The translations under genes were made by a program, and so were the position numbers. From Actinomycetota bacterium (lineage in GTDB: Bacteria; Actinomycetota; AC-67): DNA of 8,943 bases. The stretch lies in assembly GCA_005883175.1 (NCBI GenBank), contig VAYV01000152.1, positions 1 to 8,943 of the forward strand, given 5' to 3'. The notes beneath the pieces are model-generated. The model did not search any database. It saw nothing but the letters and a program-made list of their open reading frames with translations, and had not been told where the DNA came from. Of this stretch, positions 1 to 6,370 are shown one piece after another; position 1 is the first letter of the stretch; every line of letters starts with the position of its first letter.

Positions 1-1
1 T

Positions 2-463
2 GTGAAGGTGGGTTTGGCGAACGACAAAGCGGTCCGAGCCGCGTACGCGCATCTCACAGAGTTGGCGGGCGACGCACTGCTCGAAGGGGTGCTCGTCAGC
101 GAGATGATCAAAGGCGGCGTCGAGACCGTCGTCGGCGTCGTTCAGGACGATCTCTTCGGCCCAACGATCATGTTCGGCCTCGGCGGCGTCGCCGTCGAGG
201 TCTACCGTGACGTGACCTTCCGCGTGCCTCCCTTCGACATCGATGAGGCGCGCCGGATGATCGCCGAGATCAAGGCCTTCCCGTTGCTACGGGGCGCGCG
301 CGGCGCGCCGAAGGCAGACCTGAACGCGCTGGCGAAGACGATCATGAAGGTGCAGCGCTTGGCGATGGACCTGTCGAACCAGATCGCGGAGCTGGATATC
401 AACCCGCTCGTAGCGCTCCCTAAGGGGTGCGTCGCATTGGACGCCTTGATCGTGACGCGTTAG
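2..463 (+). CDS. ADP-forming acetyl/acyl-CoA synthetase, C-terminal ATP-grasp part (5' partial)
   Basis: This is the last ~154 residues of an acetate/acyl-CoA ligase of the ADP-forming (acetyl-CoA synthetase beta / ATP-grasp) type, a cytoplasmic enzyme interconverting acyl-CoA + ADP + Pi with acid + CoA + ATP. Seen: the glycine-rich FGLGGVAVEVYRDVTFRVPP stretch, a PLLRGARG loop, and the closing ELDINPLVALP motif whose Asp/Asn bind metal-nucleotide in this fold. The frame is open to the left edge, so the GTG at position 2 is very unlikely to be the start; full-length relatives are ~700 residues, or ~230 for a separate beta subunit. It ends with TAG 9 nt before the next start, suggesting one transcript with the following genes. 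The precise acyl substrate cannot be told from this fragment. Confidence 0.9.
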   Translation: MKVGLANDKAVRAAYAHLTELAGDALLEGVLVSEMIKGGVETVVGVVQDDLFGPTIMFGLGGVAVEVYRDVTFRVPPFDIDEARRMIAEIKAFPLLRGARGAPKADLNALAKTIMKVQRLAMDLSNQIAELDINPLVALPKGCVALDALIVTR

Positions 464-467
464 GAAA
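462..467 (+). promoter_or_regulatory. Shine-Dalgarno-like AGGAAA before 473
   Basis: AGGAAA overlaps the TAG stop of the synthetase and lies 5 nt before the ATG at 473. It supports that ATG as the start of the hydrolase-cyclase gene and suggests coupled translation in an operon. Confidence 0.5.
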
Positions 468-958
468 CCGTCATGGCGACCGGGACGGAGACGAAGTACG
501 CGATGAACGGCGACTTGTCCGTTGCATACCGCACCTTCGGAGATGGTCCCCACGACTTCTTGTTCATCGGCAATTGGTTCACGAATGTCGAGGTCCTGCC
601 CGAAGTTCCCCACGTTGCTGAGTGGATCGACGGCGCGGCAACGATGGGGCGAGTTATCGTCTTCGATCAATTGGGCAGTGGTGCGTCCGACCCGATCACT
701 TTGGATACGCCCCCGTCGCTCGAGCAGTGGACGGATAGCGCGCGCGTGGTGCTGGACGATGTCAAGAGCGAGGGGGCCGTGCTCATCGCTCTCGACGGAG
801 CGTTCTCAACCGCAGCCATCTTTGCGGCCACGTATCCGGCCCGAACAGCCGGGCTGATCTCGATGGGGGGCTATGCACGCGCACGGAAGGCTGATGATTA
901 TCCCATAGGGATGCCGAACGATGAGGCCCAATCGGTGATCGACTTGATCGCCGGACTC

Positions 959-961
959 TGA
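959..961 (+). other. In-frame TGA (probably former Trp codon) in the cyclase fusion
   Basis: Piece 1 reads DLIAGL, then TGA, then GNGEVQHVLNPDF in the same frame. Relatives of this family, recalled from memory, carry W-G-[TN]-G-E here, so TGG to TGA is the simplest change. TGA is not recoded to Trp in this genome as far as seen: TGG serves as Trp in all genes of the window and the cyclase gene itself ends in TGA. Confidence 0.8.
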
Positions 962-1404
962 GGCAACGGAGAAGTCCAGCACGTACTCAATCCTGACTTC
1001 AGATGGAACGAGGACCTACGGGTGATCTGGGCGCGCGCCGAACGACTTGCCGCCAGTCCAAGCGTGGTACGGCGCATGCTGCAGTTGACGATGGATCTCG
1101 ACGTGAGGCACGTCCTTCCACTGATCAGAGTTCCGACGCTGATCTTGCAGCACGTCGACAATCCCTTCCTCCGAGATGCCGGCAAGTACCTCGCCGAGCA
1201 CATACCGGGCGCCAAGTACGTCGGACTGCCAGGTCGAAACTTCTATCCAGTCGGGCAAGATTCGATCGAGGAGATCAGAGAGTTCCTCACCGGAGAGCGC
1301 AGTGCGCCTAACGATGAGCGCGTTCTCGCAACTGTCCTCTTCACCGACATAGTGGATTCGACGAAGCGAGCTTCGGAGCTCGGCGATCGAGACTGGCGGC
1401 ATCT

Positions 1405-1430
1405 GCGATCCGATGTGCACTCGCGATCCG
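1405..1430 (+). other. Deletion junction inside the cyclase domain, with 8-bp direct repeat
   Basis: Upstream coding ends at GDRDWRHL (to ~1405). Homology resumes in a different frame at IRCALAIRDAV (from 1408). The ~36-38 residues normally between these points in the family, including the TTGDGF motif, are absent. The frame change requires loss of 3n+1 bases, about 110 bp. The octamer GCGATCCG occurs at 1405-1412 and again at 1423-1430, beside the junction, and could have helped slippage, although it also encodes part of the natural IRCALAIR sequence. Confidence 0.72.
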
Positions 1431-1685
1431 TGACGCCGTGCAACCTCTCGATATCAACGTCAGAGCCGGCCTGCACACAGGAGAGTGCGAGCTTCGAGGC
1501 GACGATATCGGGGGGATCGCCGTCCACATCGGTGCGCGCGTTTCGGCTCTGGCGAGCTCAGGCGAGGTCCTGGTTTCGAGCACCGTCCGGGACCTGGTCG
1601 TCGGGTCTGGTCTCAGCTTCGAAGATCGCGGCGCGCGCGAGTTGAAGGGCGTTCCCGGCATGTGGAACCTGTACGCGGTGGCGGC

Positions 1686-2558
1686 GTGAGCGGCCTGCCC
1701 GATCCGCCGGCGCTCGGGGCGTCGGCCCTCCCCGCCGGCACTTTCAAGGATGAAGTTGTGATCGTCACCGGCGGCGGCACCGGACTCGGCAAAGCGATCG
1801 CGGTTGAGTTCGCGCGCCTCGGTGCGTCGGTCGCCATCGTCAGCCGCGACGAAGGCCACCGCAAGGCTGGAGTGGAAGCGGTCGAGCAAGCCGGCGGCAA
1901 GGCCTTCGCGACGGCGTGCGACATCCGCGACGCGGAGCAAGTCAAAGCGACGTTTGACGCGGTCGAAGATGCGCTCGGGCTTGCAGGGACGCTCGTCAAT
2001 AATGCAGCCGGCAACTTCCCCGTTCCCGCCGAGGATCTAAGCCCGAACGGCTGGCGCGCGGTGACGCAGATCGTGATGGACGGCACGTTCTTCTGCTCGC
2101 GCGAGTTCGGGCGGCGGCACATCGCCGCGAAGACGCCCGGCTCGATCGTGAACATCGGCGCGTCGTACGCGTGGACCGGTGGACCGGGGTTCGCGCACTC
2201 GAGCGCGGCGAAGGCGGCCGTGAAGAACATGACGGAGACGCTCGCCGTCGAGTGGGCGCCGTACGGGATCCGCGTGAACTGCTTGGTGCCCGGACTGTTC
2301 CCGCATGAGGACGAGGCCGCGCACATCAAAGGCGTGTCGGAGCGCGGCGAAGGCGAAGACCAGAGGCAGCCGGCCGGTCGCGTGGGCGCGCCGCGGGAGC
2401 TCGGCTGGGCCGCGACGTTCCTTTCGTCCCCCTATGCGGCGTACATAACGGGTGCGACGTTGACGGTCGACGGCGCTAACTGGCAGCGCAGACACATGCT
2501 CATGCCCGAGTTCCGTCCCATCCGCGAGCAGCTCGGGAAGGAACCCTTCACCGGCTAA
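1686..2558 (+). CDS. SDR oxidoreductase, 2,4-dienoyl-CoA reductase-like
   Basis: A 290-residue short-chain dehydrogenase/reductase of the 2,4-dienoyl-CoA reductase (DECR) type, expected to use NADPH on enoyl/dienoyl-CoA esters in fatty-acid beta-oxidation. Residues 28-35 form the TGGGTGLG Rossmann loop; Arg54 after beta-2 fits NADP(H); Asp79-Ile80 and NNAAGNF (105-111) follow. The classical YxxxK is absent. Instead Tyr161 (GASYAWTG), Ser172 and Lys176 (SSAAK) are spaced 11 and 4 residues apart, matching my recollection of human DECR1 Tyr199/Ser210/Lys214. The DECR1 Asn148 position (VLNG) reads VMDG here, so Asp132 replaces Asn. LTVDG (residues 259-263) is the usual SDR C-terminal motif. Start: GTG 1686 overlaps the TGA of the decayed cyclase by 4 nt (GTGA), and LPAGTFKDEVVIVTGG follows shortly. 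The open frame continues upstream to 1485, but that part is a shadow of the cyclase. No strong Shine-Dalgarno is seen. Confidence 0.92.
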   Translation: MSGLPDPPALGASALPAGTFKDEVVIVTGGGTGLGKAIAVEFARLGASVAIVSRDEGHRKAGVEAVEQAGGKAFATACDIRDAEQVKATFDAVEDALGLAGTLVNNAAGNFPVPAEDLSPNGWRAVTQIVMDGTFFCSREFGRRHIAAKTPGSIVNIGASYAWTGGPGFAHSSAAKAAVKNMTETLAVEWAPYGIRVNCLVPGLFPHEDEAAHIKGVSERGEGEDQRQPAGRVGAPRELGWAATFLSSPYAAYITGATLTVDGANWQRRHMLMPEFRPIREQLGKEPFTG

Positions 2559-2574
2559 CGAATACATCAAGTCA

Positions 2575-4254
2575 ATGCGCAGAGCCCTCGTTATCCTTGC
2601 GGTCGTCATCGTCTTCGTTGCGCCGGGGCTCGCGCGCGCGAACGACCCGCTGTATCCGGTGACGTCGTTCCCCGACTGGCTGGGCGGAACGCAAGAAAGC
2701 TTCCAAACGTCCAGCGGCACGTACACGTTCGACGCCGGATGGGCCGACGCAGCCGAACGCATCTTCGAGCAGCTGCAAGCGCACGCCGGCGATCCGCCTG
2801 CGCGGCAGATGCAGGTCGTGATCGACTCGCTGGCGCACATGCGACCGGACCCGCCGTACACGCACATCATGGACGCGGGCGACCCCGCGTACAGTCCCGA
2901 CTGGAACCACGACGGCGCGTTCGGCGACACGCGCGAGGAAACGAAGAATCGCGCGCCCGGCGACTTCGACGCCGACGTCGACTCGACCCCCGACACCGCG
3001 TACTTCCGGTACCCGTGCCTCGAGCAGCGCGACGGCTGGGCGCTGCACTACGTCGCAACGAACGACACGTGCAACGGGCGCGCACCGTACCGCATGGGCA
3101 TCGCGCGCGAGGTGAGCGTCATCGGGTCCCGCGGCTTGGTGATGGACGCGACGCTGTGGATCCCATCCGGCGCGTTCAAGAAGGGCGCGTGCCCCGCGCT
3201 CGGCTCGGCGGCGTACGCGTCGCGCGCGGCATGGAACACGTGCGTTCGTTCGAGCAGCTTCTCCGGCAAACGTTACCCGGGCATCGTCTTCAACGACGGC
3301 GTCGCGTCGATCCAGCAGCACTACTACTGGATCGCCGAGCAGCTGGTCGCCGACGGCTACATCGTCCTGACGTACGACCCGGTCGGGCAGGGCCGCTCGG
3401 AAGGAAACATCGTCGACCTGTTCGGCGTGACGCTGCCGAAAGCGACACCGTGCATCGGCCTGGCGGCGTGCATCGACGCGCAAGACATGACGCGGTGGTT
3501 CACCGGCCGCTCGATCGTGCGGGTCGCGGACAACGGGCCTCGCTCAGAGCCGCGCCAGAACCCAGCCACAAACGTGCCGGATCCGGTCCTGCCGGTCCTG
3601 GACACATCGCGCATCGGCATGGCAGGCCATTCGATGGGCGCGATCTCGACGCTGGCGTACACGCGCGCGCTCGGCGCCGGGAGCGGCTACGACGGCAGGC
3701 CGCTGCCGCCGCTTCGAGGCGCCGTTCCGCTGTCGGGGATGCTGCCGACGCACGCGTCGGTTCCGACCGAGTTCATCACGTCCGACTACGACGGCTCGCC
3801 GACCACGATCGCGCCCGAGGTCGCCGGCGTCGAGCTCGGCGGCGCAGGTGAGGGCATCGGGTACCACTCGATCAAGGGCGGCTACGACACGCTGCGCAAG
3901 AGCAAGGACCGCGCGCCACTGTCGCTGCTCGTTCTCGAAGGCGGCGTGCACGAGGACTTCGTGTCGCAGCCGCCGATCTTCCGCACAACGTGGTCGCTCG
4001 GCCTCGGCGGCTGGTACCTCTCGGCTTGGATGGACTGCTGGGTGAAGGGCCTCGCCGCCGCATGTGTGCGCGCGCGCACGCCGATGCCGCACCTCTCCAA
4101 GGCGTACGCATCGGAGCAGGACCCGGACGGGCCGCTCGGTCCACAACCGAGCTGGTGCATGACCGTGCCGACGGAAGCGGTGCTGAGCATGACGCCGCAA
4201 GAGTTCGTGGCGGCGGAGGCGGGCAAGCCGCCTTACAACTGCAAGCCGCACTAA
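2575..4254 (+). CDS. Exported alpha/beta-hydrolase with EF-hand-like calcium loop
   Basis: A 559-residue secreted or surface hydrolase; the substrate is unknown and an esterase/lipase-like role is likely. MRRALVILAVVIVFVAPG is a typical signal sequence, with probable cleavage after LARA (residue ~22). Residues ~105-118 hold D109-x-N111-x-D113-G-x-x-x-D118, an EF-hand/dockerin-type calcium loop. The alpha/beta-hydrolase core follows: RYPGIVFNDG (oxyanion strand), LTYDPVGQGRSEG, then GHSMG with nucleophile Ser353. The candidate catalytic His is His459 in LVLEGGVHEDF; the acid residue is not clear. About ten cysteines after the signal fit disulfides outside the cytoplasm. The ~170-residue N-terminal extension before the core and the length (ordinary esterases are ~300) set it apart from simple lipases. 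It starts 16 nt after the SDR stop with no clear Shine-Dalgarno, so it is probably read from the same transcript. The ATG is fixed by the signal peptide. A minus-strand gene converges on its end. Confidence 0.87.
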   Translation: MRRALVILAVVIVFVAPGLARANDPLYPVTSFPDWLGGTQESFQTSSGTYTFDAGWADAAERIFEQLQAHAGDPPARQMQVVIDSLAHMRPDPPYTHIMDAGDPAYSPDWNHDGAFGDTREETKNRAPGDFDADVDSTPDTAYFRYPCLEQRDGWALHYVATNDTCNGRAPYRMGIAREVSVIGSRGLVMDATLWIPSGAFKKGACPALGSAAYASRAAWNTCVRSSSFSGKRYPGIVFNDGVASIQQHYYWIAEQLVADGYIVLTYDPVGQGRSEGNIVDLFGVTLPKATPCIGLAACIDAQDMTRWFTGRSIVRVADNGPRSEPRQNPATNVPDPVLPVLDTSRIGMAGHSMGAISTLAYTRALGAGSGYDGRPLPPLRGAVPLSGMLPTHASVPTEFITSDYDGSPTTIAPEVAGVELGGAGEGIGYHSIKGGYDTLRKSKDRAPLSLLVLEGGVHEDFVSQPPIFRTTWSLGLGGWYLSAWMDCWVKGLAAACVRARTPMPHLSKAYASEQDPDGPLGPQPSWCMTVPTEAVLSMTPQEFVAAEAGKPPYNCKPH

Positions 4255-4260
4255 CTGGGC

Positions 4261-4302
4261 TGGTACCGATCTGCTACCGAATACGGTCGCAGATTGATAC
4301 CA
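4261..4302. terminator. Long hairpin between convergent genes, likely bidirectional terminator
   Basis: TGGTACCGATCTGC (4261-4274) faces GCAGATTGATACCA (4289-4302): 13 of 14 positions pair, with one G.T wobble and one C/A mismatch. Inside, after a T/C mismatch, ACCG (4276-4279) pairs with CGGT (4284-4287) around an AATA loop. The element fills the 49-bp gap between the TAA at 4254 and the minus-strand stop at 4304. No T-run follows on either strand, so it is not a textbook intrinsic terminator. Its position and near-symmetry suggest it ends or protects transcripts from both sides. Confidence 0.75.
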
Positions 4303-4303
4303 A

Positions 4304-5563
4304 CTAGACGCTCCGGCGCCGGCGCATCGTCAGGCCGACCATCAACACCAGCGCACCGAACCCGCCGAGCAGGCCTCGCGTGGCGCCCGCAGGCTTCGCG
4401 GCCGCGCGCGTAGCGGGCGACGTCGCGAGACCGCCCGACGCCTTCGAGTGCGCCCTCGACGTGGTTGCGTGGTTGCCGTGGAGCGTCACCGTCGCCGGGA
4501 TCCCGAGGTTCCCTGCGGCATCCTGCGCTTGCACGGTCACACTTCGGACGTTCGCAGCCGGGATCGTCATCGTCTGGGACGACCCGGCGGCCCCCGGCGC
4601 CGGCACACCGCTGCCGACCACGGCGCCGTTCACCCGCACGATGTACCGTTTTGCCGTCCCGCAGTTGTCGTCGTCGCCGGGCGCGCGCCACGTCACCACA
4701 AGCGAATCGCCCGAGCGCGTCGCGTGCAGCGCCCCGACGACCGAGGGCGGCTCGGCGTCGGTCGCGTAGTTCCCGCTGTTGTGCAGGTCGTGCTGGTACT
4801 TCGGCCACTCTCGTGTCTGACACGCCGCGCCGTCCGTCTTCCACACGAACAGCTGCCCCGCGCGCGTCATCAGCGCCAGCTCCATCTTCCCATCGCCGTT
4901 GAAGTCGGCGACGGCCGGCGTCGCTACCGACCACCCACCGGTCGATTTCGGCCAGCCGGTCGGGACCGTCCCCCCGAGCCCGTACGCGCGCACGTCGTAC
5001 ATCGCGGAGGATGTGACGACCTCAGCGTTCCCATCGCCGCTGACGTCGGCAATGATCGGCGTGTTGAAGAACTGCAAGTCGTTCATCAGCGCGGGGAAGC
5101 CGGGCATGAACGTCCCGGTTTGGAGCTCCCACGCGTCGACGTGATCCTCGGCGAGCAGCTGCTGCTCGGGCAGGACGACATCGAGCAAGCGGCGCAACCC
5201 CGTCCCGCCCATCGCGAACGACAGCGGCACGCTGGACCCGCCGATGTGGCCGAACACCCCGCCGCCGAGCGACGCAACCGACGGCCCGTCGGTGGCGAGA
5301 CTCTTGAATTCATTGAGGCCGCTCGCCATCGTCAGGTACTTCCCGTCGGGCCCGTTGCCGTAGAAGCTCGAGCCGTCGGGGTTCAGCAAGTACGGCGGCG
5401 ACCCGATCGACGCGGTCGCGATGACCGGCTTCCCGCCCATCGTGGCGAACACCGGCGAGCCGTCCGACCCCGAGCCGACGTCGGGAAGCAGCTCGGTCTG
5501 GATCATGCCGATCGCCGCCGGCCAGCCCGGCACGTAGGCGTTGTTGCCGAGGTTCGGGACGGC
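4304..5563 (-). CDS. C-terminal segment of the frameshifted S8-like/FG-GAP surface protein
   Basis: Continuation of the protein starting at 8303, in another frame after a shift near 5564; homology begins at AVPNLGNNAYVPGWP. It contains the rest of the beta-propeller, with DVSGDGNAE (5047-5021) and DFNGDGKME (4906-4880) as FG-GAP/VCBS calcium motifs, and blade ends such as FMPGFP and VPTGWP. The propeller closes with WPKYQHDLHNSGNY, a common end signature of such repeats. An Fn3-like domain follows (EPPSVVGALHATR, LVVTWRAPGDDDNC, KRYIVRVNG, AQDAAGNLG). After a Ser/Ala/Thr-rich linker the protein ends with a hydrophobic helix (LLGGFGALVLMVGL) and RRRRSV, typical of a C-terminal membrane or sorting anchor. 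No LPXTG or lipobox is present. It is unlikely to be made alone: there is no signal peptide in this frame. An ATG at 5506 could start an internal product, but nothing supports that. Confidence 0.85.
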   Translation of the reverse strand, partial: AVPNLGNNAYVPGWPAAIGMIQTELLPDVGSGSDGSPVFATMGGKPVIATASIGSPPYLLNPDGSSFYGNGPDGKYLTMASGLNEFKSLATDGPSVASLGGGVFGHIGGSSVPLSFAMGGTGLRRLLDVVLPEQQLLAEDHVDAWELQTGTFMPGFPALMNDLQFFNTPIIADVSGDGNAEVVTSSAMYDVRAYGLGGTVPTGWPKSTGGWSVATPAVADFNGDGKMELALMTRAGQLFVWKTDGAACQTREWPKYQHDLHNSGNYATDAEPPSVVGALHATRSGDSLVVTWRAPGDDDNCGTAKRYIVRVNGAVVGSGVPAPGAAGSSQTMTIPAANVRSVTVQAQDAAGNLGIPATVTLHGNHATTSRAHSKASGGLATSPATRAAAKPAGATRGLLGGFGALVLMVGLTMRRRRSV

Positions 5564-6370
5564 GCAGCGACCAGTTCGCCGGGTCGTTGTATTCCTCGTC
5601 CACGTTGACGGCGACCTCGGGGATCCCATCGCCGTTCACGTCGCCGAGGCTCACGCCGGCGAGAACCTGGCGCCCATACGCCGCGTTCGCGTTCGGCTTG
5701 AACGTGATCCGATGGCTGACCGGATCGACCGACTGAACCTTCGACGGATCGCGCAGCATCACGGGCCACCCCGGCACGGGCGTTCCGTCGGCGTGCCATG
5801 CGTAGACGTGCCCGTCTTCGGCGCCGGCGACGAGATCCAAGCCCGGGTACGACGGATCGATCTTCCCCGCGGCCGGCTGCGCCGCGAACGCGCCGTTCAC
5901 CACGTTGATGTGGTCGCGCACCGGATGCGCGACGAACTCGTCGCAGTTGGGTCCGATGTTCGTCTCGCAACCCGGCACGTGCGAGTACGCGCGATTCACC
6001 TGCACGGGGAATCCGTGCACCGGTGTGCCGTCGTGGTTCCACACGTACAGGAACCCGGCATAGTCGGTGACGGAGATCTCGGGCCATCCGTCGCCGTTGA
6101 GATCGGCAACCGTCGGCGAGCCGAGCAGCACGGCGTTGTAGCGAACGCCGGACACCTCGCCGCGCGTGTACGCGTTGTTCCCTGTCGTCGGGATCGGCAG
6201 CCGCCCGGTGTGCACCGGCCAGCCCGGCGCTTCAAAACCGTTGGGCTCGAACGCGTGCACCCAACCGTCGCTCGTCGCGATGATCAGCTCGGGATGTCCG
6301 TCGCCGTTGATGTCGGCGAAGGTGGGAGACCCCGCCCCGTCGGTCGAAAGTTCCTTAGGCCACCCCTGCA
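4770..6370 (-). repeat. FG-GAP/VCBS beta-propeller repeat array within the S8-like gene
   Basis: About seven or eight degenerate repeats of ~45-100 residues. Five keep the calcium-type motif D-x-[NS]-G-D-G-x-x-E: DINGDGHPE (6314-6288), DLNGDGWPE (6104-6078), DVNGDGIPE (5642-5616), DVSGDGNAE (5047-5021) and DFNGDGKME (4906-4880). Several blades end in a DG-x(1-3)-[PH]-G-[WF]-P turn, such as DGTPVPGWP. The DNA under the motifs is also similar (a plus-strand ccrtcgccgyt-like core), showing common origin by duplication. Such arrays form integrin-alpha-like propellers that bind calcium and often protein or glycan ligands. Confidence 0.85.

Larger units (their letters stand above)
473..1689 (+). 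pseudogene. Decayed alpha/beta-hydrolase + class III adenylate/guanylate cyclase fusion
   Basis: Three consecutive pieces together make one known architecture: an N-terminal alpha/beta-hydrolase-like domain fused to a C-terminal class III nucleotidyl cyclase. Piece 1 (473-958) has DFLFIGNWFTNVE, VIVFDQLGSGASDP and AAIFAATYPARTAGL. Piece 2 (962 to ~1405, same frame after TGA 959-961) continues with WARAERLAASP, VPTLILQHVDNPF and the cyclase opening VLATVLFTDIVDSTKRASEL, whose Asp at 1346-1348 is the first metal ligand. Piece 3 (~1408-1689, another frame) reads IRCALAIRDAVQPLDINV, then RAGLHTGE, GGIAVHIGARV and GEVLVSSTV, ending in TGA. The segment with the GDG motif and second metal Asp is missing between pieces 2 and 3. 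The hydrolase nucleophile elbow also looks lost (ALDGAF where GxSxG is expected). An intact protein would make a cyclic nucleotide, probably sensing through the hydrolase domain. With a stop plus a frame-changing deletion, it cannot make a working cyclase. Confidence 0.9.

Noticed and set aside
959..961. TGA read as Trp or selenocysteine
   Set aside because: TGG is used for Trp throughout, the same gene ends in TGA, and the second lesion downstream makes simple decay more likely.
1485..1685. N-terminal extension of the SDR frame
   Set aside because: Overlaps the cyclase C-terminal coding, Arg-rich and not SDR-like. The GTG at 1686 gives a normal 290-residue length.
2572..3483. 303-codon minus-strand frame (and overlapping 2037-2996) across the exported hydrolase and SDR
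   Set aside because: Antisense to clear signal peptide, hydrolase and Rossmann motifs; no motif of its own.
2739..3851. 370-codon plus-strand frame inside the hydrolase
   Set aside because: Arg-rich out-of-frame reading of the hydrolase gene.
5562..5573. Programmed ribosomal frameshift in the S8-like gene
   Set aside because: No slippery heptamer, internal Shine-Dalgarno or stop arrangement typical of programmed shifting was seen.
4448..5608. 386-codon open frame on the plus strand opposite the propeller
   Set aside because: Arg-rich low-information translation; the opposite strand encodes FG-GAP repeats and an Fn3-like domain.
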